Origin: CAZKVJ01 sp964556225
Lineage (GTDB): Bacteria > Actinomycetota > Acidimicrobiia > Acidimicrobiales > Ilumatobacteraceae
Reading direction: 5' to 3'
Length of the DNA: 64,000 nt
Assembly (NCBI GenBank): GCA_964556225.1
Contig: CAZKVJ010000008.1
Span: 1 to 64,000 of the forward strand
Every line of letters begins with the position of its first letter. The stretch's first letter is position 1. This document shows positions 1-7,548 of the stretch, piece after piece. The notes below the pieces were generated by a model. It worked only from the letters and a program-made list of their open reading frames with translations. It was not told where the DNA came from and did no database searches. The position numbers and the translations under genes are program-made.

Positions 1-2
1 AC

Positions 3-53
3 TGGGGCCAAATCAAACGAGCACGGTGGGGCCAATCCGGCTTGACATTCCCA
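3..53. mobile_element. possible terminal repeats of an IS21-like element
   Basis: The nonamer TGGGGCCAA occurs at 3-11 and again at 27-35, 24 bases apart, and is followed by TTGACATT. Spaced repeats of the TGGGGCCA type close to a terminus are a feature I associate with IS21-family elements. No istA or istB coding sequence is visible because the window begins here, so the body of the element, if there is one, would lie to the left. The identification rests on pattern memory and on a very short stretch. Confidence 0.35.
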
Positions 54-181
54 ATGTGCCGACCCGGTCGGCAGCGGCCCTCTCGCTCGCTGCGTTCGAG
101 CACCGTGTCGTCGCAACTGCTGACAAATCGCGGACAAGCGGGTCCTCAGGGGACTTCGTTCACTCGTGAAAAGCACAATGA

Positions 182-199
182 CCAGGGCGTTTGCCCTGG
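182..199 (-). terminator. hairpin downstream of tRNA-Leu(GAG)
   Basis: A perfect 7-base-pair stem (CCAGGGC with GCCCTGG) closes a 4-base loop. It begins 6 bases past the encoded CCA end of the tRNA. In the minus-strand direction it is followed, after about ten bases, by a short run of T. It probably ends the transcript that carries secG and the tRNA. The T run is weak and offset, so the call is moderate. Outside this hairpin and the possible IS end, bases 54-181 hold nothing I can identify. Confidence 0.5.
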
Positions 200-204
200 C
201 CATC

Positions 205-291
205 TGGTGTCGGAGGGGGGACTTGAACCCCCACCCACTTGCGTGGACTAGGCCCTCAACCTAGCGCGTCTGCCTATTCCGCCACTCCGAC
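205..291 (-). tRNA. tRNA-Leu (anticodon GAG)
   Basis: The tRNA folds as a normal class II molecule. The acceptor stem is GTCGGAG paired with CTCCGAC, the D-loop is of the leucine type (GAATAGGCAGA), and the anticodon stem CTAGG/CCTAG holds the loop TTGAGGG with anticodon GAG. A long variable arm and a T-arm with the TTCAAGT loop follow, then discriminator A and an encoded CCA end. It decodes CUC and CUU. It lies 32 bases after secG in the same direction; a secG/tRNA-Leu(GAG) neighbourhood is also known in Escherichia coli (secG-leuU). Confidence 0.97.
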
Positions 292-323
292 GTGGTGGGT
301 CCCTGAGGATACCGCTGGGGCGC

Positions 324-563
324 TCAGGCCTCCAACAGCAGCGTGATCGCGACGACCGTGAGGACCCAGATCAGCGCCGCGACGAACGTGATCCGGTTCA
401 GGTTCCGCTCTGCGGCCGACGAGCCGAGGGCGGTGGTGCCGCTGCCGCCGAACATGTCCGACAGGCCGCCCCCCTGGCCGCTGTGCATCAGCACGCCGGC
501 GATCGTGGCGATCGCGGCGAGGATGTTGATGCCCACCGTCACGTACAGGATGAGATCGCGCAC
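324..563 (-). CDS. secG: SecG, protein-export translocase subunit
   Basis: This is the small integral-membrane subunit of the SecYEG channel, which eases SecA-driven export. The 79 residues show the family layout: a membrane segment at about 3-25, a Gly-rich cytoplasmic loop with GGGLSDMFGGSG at about 31-42, and a second membrane segment at about 58-77. The GTG start lies 11 bases after the stop of the dppF-like gene, so secG is probably read from the transporter transcript. In many actinomycetes secG follows tpiA directly; here five transporter genes intervene. Confidence 0.95.
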   Translation of the reverse strand: MRDLILYVTVGINILAAIATIAGVLMHSGQGGGLSDMFGGSGTTALGSSAAERNLNRITFVAALIWVLTVVAITLLLEA

Positions 564-574
564 GAGCGATGATC

Positions 575-1651
575 CTACCGGTCGGCGGTGGCGATGGTCG
601 GCTCGGCGATCGAGTGGGCGACGTTCACCCGGACCACCTCCGGGTAGTGACAGGCCACCGGGTGGCCCTGGCCACGGTCACGCAGCTCGGGCTCCTCCTC
701 GGCGCAGCGCTCCTGCGCCTTGGGGCAACGGGTTCGGAACCGGCAGCCCGACGGCGGGTCGATGGGGCTCGGCACGTCGCCCACCAGGACGATCCGGCGC
801 CGCTCGCGCTCGACGATCGGATCCGGCTCCGGTGCCGCTGACAGCAGCGCCTGGGTGTACGGGTGCGCCGGGTTGCCGTAGACCTCGTCGGCCGGGCCGA
901 TCTCCATGATCTTGCCCAGGTACATCACCGCCACGTGGTCGGAGATGTGGTGCACCACCGACAGGTCGTGGGCGATGAACAGGTAGGAGAGACCGAGCTC
1001 GTGCTGGAGGTCCTGCAGCAGGTTCATGACGCCGGCCTGGATCGACACGTCGAGGGCCGACACCGGTTCGTCGAGGATGATCAGCTTCGGCTTCAGTGCC
1101 AGCGCCCGCGCGACGCCGATGCGCTGGCGCTGACCACCGGAGAACTCGTGCGGAAACCGCTTGGCATGGTCCGGTGCGAGCCCGACGATCTCGAGCAGCT
1201 CGGCCACCCGAGCCCGATGATCGCCGGGAACCTTGTGGATCTGGAGCGGCTCCGCGATCGCGTTGCCGACGGTGAAGCGGGGGTCGAGCGATGCGTACGG
1301 GTCCTGGAACACCATCTGCATCTCGCGCCGCAGCGGCTGGATCTCCTTGCGGCTCAGACCAACCAGCTCACGACCCCGGTACTTCACCGATCCGCTGGTG
1401 GGCTCGAGCAGCTGCAGCACGCAGCGCCCCACCGTGGACTTGCCCGAGCCGCTCTCGCCGACGAGGCCGAGCGTCTCACCCTCGCCGATGCTGAACGAGA
1501 CCCCGGAGACGGCCTTGACCTTGGCCTTGACCGCCTTGATGCCCTCGAGCTGCTTGACGGCGAACTCCTTCACGAGATCGCTGACCTCGAGGATCGCCTC
1601 GGAGCGGTTCGCGCTCGGCGAGGCTGCGCTCGGCCCGCTGCCCGCGCTCAT
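575..1651 (-). CDS. ABC transporter ATP-binding protein, DppF/OppF type
   Basis: This is the second ATPase of a peptide/nickel-type ABC importer, working on the cytoplasmic side with the DppD-like ATPase encoded just upstream. The 358-residue product has Walker A (GESGSGKST, about 65-73), the signature FSGGQRQRIGVARAL, Walker B LIILDEP and the switch histidine in IAHDL. It ends with the oligopeptide-transporter C-terminal domain, recognisable by SGCRFRTRCPKAQERC. The ATG start was chosen because it overlaps the upstream stop as ATGA; the open frame runs further upstream but gives no homologous sequence. Substrate cannot be read from the sequence. Confidence 0.93.
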   Translation of the reverse strand: MSAGSGPSAASPSANRSEAILEVSDLVKEFAVKQLEGIKAVKAKVKAVSGVSFSIGEGETLGLVGESGSGKSTVGRCVLQLLEPTSGSVKYRGRELVGLSRKEIQPLRREMQMVFQDPYASLDPRFTVGNAIAEPLQIHKVPGDHRARVAELLEIVGLAPDHAKRFPHEFSGGQRQRIGVARALALKPKLIILDEPVSALDVSIQAGVMNLLQDLQHELGLSYLFIAHDLSVVHHISDHVAVMYLGKIMEIGPADEVYGNPAHPYTQALLSAAPEPDPIVERERRRIVLVGDVPSPIDPPSGCRFRTRCPKAQERCAEEEPELRDRGQGHPVACHYPEVVRVNVAHSIAEPTIATADR

Positions 1652-2664
1652 GCGAGCACCCCGCTCGGCTCGTCGGCCAGCATCTCCGGCATCAGCTCGA
1701 CGATCTCCTGGATCCGCACGCATGCGGTCTCCACCCTGCCGTAGCCGCGCAGCGGTGGCGGCGGGTCGATGGCGCACTCGGCGGCGGCGTACTGGCAACG
1801 GGCCCGGAACGCACACCCGCTCGGCGGGAAGATCATGTTCGGGGGGGCGCCCGGGATCGGGTTGAGCCGTTCGCGGCTGCCGCCTGGCAGGCTGGCCATG
1901 AGGCCACGGGTGTACGGGTGGCGAGATCCCTCGAACACCTCGTACACACCACCCAGCTCGACGGCGCGGCCCGCGTACATCACCTGGACGCGATCGGCGA
2001 TTCGGGCCACGACGCCGAGGTCGTGGGTGATGAACACCACTGCGGCCTTCAGCTCGTTCTGGATCCGCTGGATCACCTCGAGGATCTGGGCCTGCACCGT
2101 CACGTCGAGCGCCGTGGTGGGCTCGTCGGCGATCAGCACCTCCGGCTCGTTGGCGATGGCCATGGCGATCATGACCCGCTGGCGCATGCCGCCCGAGAAC
2201 TCATGGGGGTACTGACGGGCACGGGTCTTCGGCTGCGGGATGCCGACCAAGCCCAAGAGGTCGACGGCCTTGGCCATCGCCTCCTTGTCGGAGACGTCCT
2301 GGTGTGCCTTGATCATCTCGACCACCTGGTCGCCGATCTTGTGCACCGGGTTGAGCGCCGACAGCGGATCCTGGAAGATCATCGCGATCTGCTTGCCGCG
2401 CGCCTTGCGCAGCTTCTTCCGGTCGGTGCTCAGCAGCTCCTCGCCGCGGACGCGCACCGAGCCACCGATCTGTGCCGTGCCCGGGAGCAGCCCCATCGCG
2501 GCGAGGAACGTGACGCTCTTGCCTGACCCGCTCTCCCCCACCACGCCCAGCAGCTCTCCCTCGCCGACGGAGACGTCGACACCGCGTACGGCCTGCACCA
2601 GGCCGCTCTCGGTGGGGAAGCTGACGGTGAGGTCGCGGATCTCCAGCACCGGGGGTGCGATCAT
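1648..2664 (-). CDS. ABC transporter ATP-binding protein, DppD/OppD type
   Basis: This is the first ATPase of the peptide/nickel-type importer. The 338-residue protein has Walker A GESGSGKS at about 43-50, signature FSGGMRQRVMIAMA, Walker B VLIADEP with the following TTALD, and the oligopeptide-transporter C-terminal extension (SGCAFRARCQYAAAEC). The ATG at 2664 overlaps the upstream permease stop as ATGA, and the 3' end overlaps the DppF-like gene in the same way, so the ATPases and permease are translationally coupled. Confidence 0.93.
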   Translation of the reverse strand: MIAPPVLEIRDLTVSFPTESGLVQAVRGVDVSVGEGELLGVVGESGSGKSVTFLAAMGLLPGTAQIGGSVRVRGEELLSTDRKKLRKARGKQIAMIFQDPLSALNPVHKIGDQVVEMIKAHQDVSDKEAMAKAVDLLGLVGIPQPKTRARQYPHEFSGGMRQRVMIAMAIANEPEVLIADEPTTALDVTVQAQILEVIQRIQNELKAAVVFITHDLGVVARIADRVQVMYAGRAVELGGVYEVFEGSRHPYTRGLMASLPGGSRERLNPIPGAPPNMIFPPSGCAFRARCQYAAAECAIDPPPPLRGYGRVETACVRIQEIVELMPEMLADEPSGVLA

Positions 2665-3707
2665 GCCCGCCCCCGGTTGGCCTTCGGGTCGAAGGCGTCG
2701 CGCAGGCCGTCGCCGATGAAGTTGATGGTCAGGATCGTGAGCACGAGCACAGCGCAGGGGAACAGCACCAGCCACCAGTGGCCGGTGAGCACCTGCCCGT
2801 CTGACGCCGCGACCAGGTTGCCCCAGGTCGCCTGGCCCTCACCGGGGCTCGGTCCGTAGCCGAAGAACGACAGCGTCGCCTCCGCGAGGATCGCCCCGAC
2901 CACGGACAGGGTCAGCGCCACCATGATCGGACCCAGCGAGTTGGGGATGAGGTGACGGAACATGATCCGAGGCCCGCTCGCCCCCGCCGCCCGGGCCGCC
3001 TCGACGAACTCGCGCTCCTTCAGCTGCATCACCGTGCCCCGCACGATGCGGGCAACGGCCATCCAGCCCACGAGGGAGAGCAGGATCACCATGAACCGGA
3101 CCGACGTCTTTTCGCCCATGATCGCACTCACCCCGGCGACCTCCGCCAGGACGTTGCGGATGACCAGCAGGGACACCAGGATCGGGAATGCGAGGAAGAT
3201 GTCGGTGACTCGCATCAGGATGTCGTCGAACTTGCCGCCCCGGTAGCCGGCGACCGCGCCCACGAGCGTGCCGATCAGGCAGGCCGTGAGCGCCACGGCG
3301 ATGCCGATGAACAGCGACACCTGGCCCCCGTAGAGGATCCGTGAGAACAGATCGCGGTTCAAGTCGTCGGTGCCGAACCAGGCGAGCCCGTTCGGTGGCA
3401 CGAAGAGCCGCTCACCGTTGATGGGCTCGAGGCGCTGCGTCTCGCCGTACGGTGCGAAGAAGCCCGCGAAGAACACCATTACGGTGATGATGAGCAGCAC
3501 GATCAGGGAGATCATGGCCCGCGGGTTGTGCAGGAACCGGCGCATCGCCAGTCGTCCCGGCGAGAGCGACTCGCCCGTCAGCCCCTGCGTCTCGTCGACC
3601 TCCGTGAGGTGCTCGATGAGCCCGGGCTCGGGCGAGTAGCGGAACTGGCCCGGCAACGGACGCTCGATCCGCTGCATCTCCTCTTGGGTGTGGTCGAGCT
3701 CAGTCAA
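2661..3707 (-). CDS. ABC transporter permease, DppC/OppC type
   Basis: This is the inner-membrane permease that pairs with the DppB-like subunit. The 348 residues contain a long cytoplasmic N-terminus (about 1-55), a first membrane helix at about 60-80, further helices, and the ATPase-contacting EAA loop around REFVEAARAAGASGPRI. The end is the typical NFIGDGLRDAFDPK. I used the TTG start (MTELDHTQEE), which overlaps the end of the dppB-like gene by 8 bases. A downstream ATG (MQRIERPL) is the alternative. Confidence 0.92.
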   Translation of the reverse strand: MTELDHTQEEMQRIERPLPGQFRYSPEPGLIEHLTEVDETQGLTGESLSPGRLAMRRFLHNPRAMISLIVLLIITVMVFFAGFFAPYGETQRLEPINGERLFVPPNGLAWFGTDDLNRDLFSRILYGGQVSLFIGIAVALTACLIGTLVGAVAGYRGGKFDDILMRVTDIFLAFPILVSLLVIRNVLAEVAGVSAIMGEKTSVRFMVILLSLVGWMAVARIVRGTVMQLKEREFVEAARAAGASGPRIMFRHLIPNSLGPIMVALTLSVVGAILAEATLSFFGYGPSPGEGQATWGNLVAASDGQVLTGHWWLVLFPCAVLVLTILTINFIGDGLRDAFDPKANRGRA

Positions 3708-4680
3708 GGCGGATCCTCGGGTCGAGCACGGCGTACAGGATGTCCGCCAGCAGGTTGAACAGGATGACGGCGAGCACGACGAACACCATCCACGGCATCA
3801 GCTGCGGGAAGTCGCCGGTCTCGTAGGCAGTGAGGAAGAAGTCGCCCATCCCCTTGTAGTCGAAGACCCGCTCGGTGATGATCAGGCCGCCGATGATCGC
3901 CCCGATGTCGATGGCAGCGACCGTGACGATCGGGATGAGCGCGTTGCGCATGGCGTGGCGCACGATGACCGTTCGCTCGCTGATGCCCTTGGCTCGCGCG
4001 GTGCGCAGGTAGTCGGAGTTCACCGTCTCCAGCAGCGTCGCCCGCATGTAGCGGCTGTACACGGCGATGATCTGGATGGACACCACGATGACGGGGAGCA
4101 CCAGGTGCCGCGCTCGGAGCCACGGGTCGAAGCCCTGGTGGCCCGGTGGATACACCCCCGAGGTGGGGAGGAAGGGCTCGTCGAGGTTGAACCACTTCGT
4201 GAAGTAGATCGAGAACAGCATCTGCAGCAGGATCGCTGCGACGAACGGTGGGATCGAGATGCCGATGAACGCGCCGGCGGTCGCCGTGGTGTCGAACGCC
4301 GAGCGAGGCTTCAAAGCAGCGACGATGCCGATGGCCAGACCGATCGAGATGCCGACGACCGTGGCCGTGATGCCGAGCACCAACGTGTTGGCCATCGCGT
4401 CCTTGAGCTCCGGCCAGACCTCGCGGCTGCCCTTGATGGACCGTCCCCAGTCGAAGGTGACGAAGTTGCCGAGCCAGGTCAGGTACTGCTGGACGATGCC
4501 CCCGGTGAGGCCGTTGACCTCCTTGTACTTCTGGATCTGCTCCTCGGTCGCACGAGGGTTGAGTCGCAGGTAGCTCTGGACGGGATCGGTACCGACCCGG
4601 ATCGCCACGAACACCAGGAACGTGATGATCAGCAGGGTCGGGATCACCCAGAGCAGGCGCCGGAGGATGTATCTCAGCAT
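3700..4680 (-). CDS. ABC transporter permease, DppB/OppB type
   Basis: This is the first permease of the importer. The 326-residue protein begins with a classic membrane helix (LRYILRRLLWVIPTLLIITF), has the extracytoplasmic region typical of DppB, and carries the EAA loop around DYLRTARAKGISERTVIVRH, which docks the ATPases. It ends with the family signature LLADILYAVLDPRIRL. It lies 93 bases after the binding-protein gene, separated from it by a strong hairpin, and overlaps the next permease gene by 8 bases. Confidence 0.93.
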   Translation of the reverse strand: MLRYILRRLLWVIPTLLIITFLVFVAIRVGTDPVQSYLRLNPRATEEQIQKYKEVNGLTGGIVQQYLTWLGNFVTFDWGRSIKGSREVWPELKDAMANTLVLGITATVVGISIGLAIGIVAALKPRSAFDTTATAGAFIGISIPPFVAAILLQMLFSIYFTKWFNLDEPFLPTSGVYPPGHQGFDPWLRARHLVLPVIVVSIQIIAVYSRYMRATLLETVNSDYLRTARAKGISERTVIVRHAMRNALIPIVTVAAIDIGAIIGGLIITERVFDYKGMGDFFLTAYETGDFPQLMPWMVFVVLAVILFNLLADILYAVLDPRIRLD

Positions 4681-4703
4681 CGAACCGTCCTCACAAACGG
4701 TGA

Positions 4704-4736
4704 CGAGCGGGACCGGGTCGGACCCGGTCCCGCTCG
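4704..4736 (-). promoter_or_regulatory. 16-bp perfect inverted repeat between binding protein and permease genes
   Basis: Bases 4704-4719 are the exact reverse complement of 4721-4736 around a single central base. In RNA this would fold as a stem of about 14 pairs. It sits between the end of the solute-binding-protein gene and the start of the dppB-like gene. There is no T run on the minus strand, so it is more likely an RNA-stabilising or attenuating structure than a full terminator. Such hairpins are known to keep binding-protein mRNA more abundant than permease mRNA; that role here is inferred. Confidence 0.7.
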
Positions 4737-4773
4737 CACCACGTCATTGCCTCATGACGAGGTCATCGGCCGG

Positions 4774-6519
4774 TCAGCCGGCGACCTCGACTGTCGGCTC
4801 GCCGACCACCAGGTCGGTGGGCACGTACTCACCGGACGCCGTGGTGTCCCACACGTTCGGCAGCACCGCGAACGCCGTCGTCCAGACGTACCAGGACGAG
4901 TTCGCGCACTCGGTGATGGGGTTGAGGCACTCCGGCCACTGCTCGGCGCCGATGATGATCTCGTCGGAGGTCAGCGGCTCCCACTGCCACAGGTTGTTCG
5001 CGAACGCCCGGTAGTTGGCGGCATCGGCCGTCACCGGACCGCTCAGCTTGTCCGTGCGGTAGGCGGCGATGTTCGGGAACTGGAACAGCGGCAGCATGAC
5101 CGAGTCGTCGACCAGGTACTGGCCGATCTGATGGATCAGGTCGACGCGAGCACTCTCGTCGATGGTCTGGTCCGACTCGTACATGAGCGCGGTCGCCTCT
5201 TCGTTGCACCAGCCGGTGGAGTTCTGGCCCTGGTTGTTGTTCTCCGGGCCAGGCACCTGGTCACACGACATGATGCCGGTCACGGTCGGGTCGGGGCTCG
5301 CCGTGTTGATGTACATGGCGAGGTCGTAGTCGAGCGCCGGCAGGCGCTCCTGGAACACGCAGGCGGCCTCGCAGTTGTCGGCCACGACGTTGAAGCCGGC
5401 GGCCTTCAGCTCCGGGATCAGCAGCGCCTGGGTGGTCTCACGCCGGGTGTTGCCGGAGTTGATCATCCAGCGGATGGTCGGCACCTCGCCCGTCTCCGGG
5501 CTCACCCACATGCCATCGCCGTCCTTCGTCCAGCCGGCCTCCTCGAGCAGCGCCACCGCGCCCTCGGGGTCGTAGCTGTTCTCGAACTGCGTGTTGTCGC
5601 ACCACTCACCGATGGTGGGAACCCAGAGGCCGCAGTTCAGCAGCGGGGCGCCCGGGAAGATCGGGTCGTAGATGTTCTGCAGGATCAGGTCACGGTCGAT
5701 CGACTTCGAGAACGCGGCCCGGAAGGTGTCGTCGGCGAACGGGCCTTCCTTCTGCTGGAAGTAGAGACCCTCGTAGTTCGTGCCGTACCCGGGCTCGTAC
5801 TCGATGTTCGGATCGGCCAGCGCGTCGGTGATCCCGGAGAAGGCCTGCGGGAAGATGAAGTCCGACTCACCCGCGATCAGCGAGGCGATCTCGGTGTCGC
5901 TGTCAGCCTTCGGCACCATGACCACCCGGGCCGCCGCCGGGGTCCGGTCGGCGTTCCAGTAGGCGGCGTTGGGCTCGAGGATCGCCTGCTCCGGGCTCCA
6001 GGACGTGAGGATCCACTCACGGCCCGAGAACGGGATGCTGTCGGCGAAGTCGGCGGACACGTCGCTGCAGTTCTCGAGCTTCGAGGCCTGGAGCAGGTTG
6101 ATGAACAGGTTCTTGTACGGCGCGTACGGCTCCGAGAAGCTCACGACGACCTGCTGGTCGCTGTCGCCGGCCTCGATCGAGGTGATCTTGTCGTAGCCGA
6201 CGGTGCTCAGCGAGCCGGGCGTGTTCATCGTCGCGTCGTACAGGCACTGGAAGTCGGCCACCGTGATCGGGGTGCCGTCATCCCAGACCGCGTCCGGGTT
6301 GATGTCGATGGTCAGGGTCATCGCTGCACCGTCGCCTGACGGTGCCTCGGTGCCGGCCGGGGCTTCCGTGCCCGCCGGCGCCTCGGTGCCGGCCGGAGCT
6401 TCGGTGCCGGCCGGGGCCTCGGTCGTGTCGGCGTCGTCGTCGTCGCCACAGGCGGCGACGAACATGGACACGCCAAGGGCCAACGCGACGAGCTTGACGC
6501 TCTTCGGGGTCCTCTTCAC
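4774..6519 (-). CDS. peptide-type ABC transporter substrate-binding lipoprotein
   Basis: This is an extracellular lipoprotein of solute-binding family 5 that delivers its ligand to the DppBC-like permease. The 581 residues start with a lipoprotein signal peptide (charged start, hydrophobic core, lipobox VAAC with Cys24). A flexible linker follows with DDDD and four EAPAGT repeats (34-57), then the binding domain with typical stretches (DAVWDDGTPITVADF, AFSKSIDRDLIL). The GTG start is supported by a perfectly placed AGGAGG six bases upstream. It is the first gene of the transporter cluster. Ligand specificity, peptide or otherwise, cannot be inferred. Confidence 0.93.
   Translation of the reverse strand: MKRTPKSVKLVALALGVSMFVAACGDDDDADTTEAPAGTEAPAGTEAPAGTEAPAGTEAPSGDGAAMTLTIDINPDAVWDDGTPITVADFQCLYDATMNTPGSLSTVGYDKITSIEAGDSDQQVVVSFSEPYAPYKNLFINLLQASKLENCSDVSADFADSIPFSGREWILTSWSPEQAILEPNAAYWNADRTPAAARVVMVPKADSDTEIASLIAGESDFIFPQAFSGITDALADPNIEYEPGYGTNYEGLYFQQKEGPFADDTFRAAFSKSIDRDLILQNIYDPIFPGAPLLNCGLWVPTIGEWCDNTQFENSYDPEGAVALLEEAGWTKDGDGMWVSPETGEVPTIRWMINSGNTRRETTQALLIPELKAAGFNVVADNCEAACVFQERLPALDYDLAMYINTASPDPTVTGIMSCDQVPGPENNNQGQNSTGWCNEEATALMYESDQTIDESARVDLIHQIGQYLVDDSVMLPLFQFPNIAAYRTDKLSGPVTADAANYRAFANNLWQWEPLTSDEIIIGAEQWPECLNPITECANSSWYVWTTAFAVLPNVWDTTASGEYVPTDLVVGEPTVEVAG
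6349..6420 (-). repeat. four 18-bp tandem repeats encoding EAPAGT
   Basis: Four in-frame copies of an 18-base unit encode EAPAGT in the linker directly after the lipidated cysteine of the binding protein. A fifth, degenerate copy (EAPSGD) follows. Copy number could vary between strains by slippage and would only change linker length. Confidence 0.85.
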
Positions 6520-6690
6520 TCATGACCTCCTGGGTCAGTCGTTGTTTGGCTGGTACGGGAGGCTCCACCGCCGTGGCGGCGGAGGTTCACAACCCACCCG
6601 CCGGTCCGGCGAGCGTCTGTTCGTTGGTGCCCCGTCTCCGTCCTCCCTCGGTCAGGGGCGGCCGAACCCTACCACGGTGGTTACCGCGAG

Positions 6691-6736
6691 GTACGGACAC
6701 CCTTCCAGGATCTGACGATCTCTGGAACACCCGTAC
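6691..6736 (-). terminator. imperfect stem-loop between tpiA and the transporter operon
   Basis: Nested inverted repeats are present: GTACGG (6691-6696) with CCGTAC (6731-6736), and TTCCAGGATC (6703-6712) with GATC-t-CTGGAA (6717-6727), closing a 4-base loop with one bulge. The structure lies in the 240-base spacer between tpiA and the binding-protein gene, both on the minus strand. It probably ends the glycolytic transcript. The same spacer must hold the transporter promoter, and ACCAC-G-GTGGT at 6671-6681 is a possible operator. No U tract is obvious. Confidence 0.45.
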
Positions 6737-6759
6737 CGGCGCCCCGCGCGGCGGGACGG

Positions 6760-7548
6760 CTACTGGACGCGGTACTGGACGATGCGGGCGAACTCGTCGG
6801 GGTCGAGGCTCGCCCCGCCGACCAGCGCGCCGTCGATGTCCGGCCGGGACATCAGCTCGGCGATGTTCGACGACTTCACCGACCCGCCGTACTGGATCCT
6901 CACCGAGGCCGCAGCGGCGCTGCCGAACAGCTCGCTCACGCACGAGCGGATCGCGCCGCACACCGCTTGGGCGTCATCGGAGGTGGCGGTGCGGCCCGTG
7001 CCGATCGCCCAGATCGGCTCGTAGGCGATCACCATGGCACCGACCTGCTCGGCGGTGCGCCCGGCGAGCCCGGCGCGGACCTGGCCGAGCACCTTGTCCT
7101 CCGTGGCGCCCGACTCGCGCTCTTCGAGCGTCTCGCCCACGCACATGATCGGGATCATCCCGTGGGTGAGCACCGCGCCAACCTTCTTCGCCACCATCTC
7201 GTCGGTCTCGCCGAACAGCTCGCGCCGCTCGCTGTGGCCGGCGATCACGTAGCGCACCGACAGCTTGGCCAGGAACGCCGGCGACACCTCGCCGGTGAAC
7301 GCACCCTTGTCCTCCCAGTGGCAGTTCTGCGCGCCGAGCGCGACGGGGATGTCGTCGGCCTCGAGCACGGTCTGCACGCTGCGCAGGTCGGTGAACGGCG
7401 GGTGCACCGACACGTCGACGGCTTCGACGTCGTCCTTCGAGAGCAGGTAGCTCAGCTTCTGGACGGTCTGGATCGCCTCGAAGTGGTTGTGGTGCATCTT
7501 CCAGTTGCCGCTGATCAGCGGGCGCCGGGTGACGGCCATGTCGCTCAC
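6760..7548 (-). CDS. tpiA: triosephosphate isomerase
   Basis: The enzyme interconverts dihydroxyacetone phosphate and glyceraldehyde 3-phosphate in the cytoplasm. The 262-residue TIM barrel has the catalytic Lys in GNWKM (about 14-18), the catalytic His in AGHSERRE, the catalytic Glu in AYEPIWAIGTG and the phosphate-binding IQYGGSV. The GTG start overlaps the pgk stop as GTGA; an ATG three codons later (MAVTRRP) is possible. It is the last glycolytic gene of the gap-pgk-tpiA cluster and is normally followed by secG. Confidence 0.97.
   Translation of the reverse strand: MSDMAVTRRPLISGNWKMHHNHFEAIQTVQKLSYLLSKDDVEAVDVSVHPPFTDLRSVQTVLEADDIPVALGAQNCHWEDKGAFTGEVSPAFLAKLSVRYVIAGHSERRELFGETDEMVAKKVGAVLTHGMIPIMCVGETLEERESGATEDKVLGQVRAGLAGRTAEQVGAMVIAYEPIWAIGTGRTATSDDAQAVCGAIRSCVSELFGSAAAASVRIQYGGSVKSSNIAELMSRPDIDGALVGGASLDPDEFARIVQYRVQ

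Noticed and set aside
3688..6339. Open frame of about 880 codons on the plus strand
   Set aside because: It mirrors the DppB-like and binding-protein genes on the minus strand. The sequence is rich in Asp, Arg, His, Val and Gly with no fold-like pattern, as expected for a shadow frame in very GC-rich DNA.
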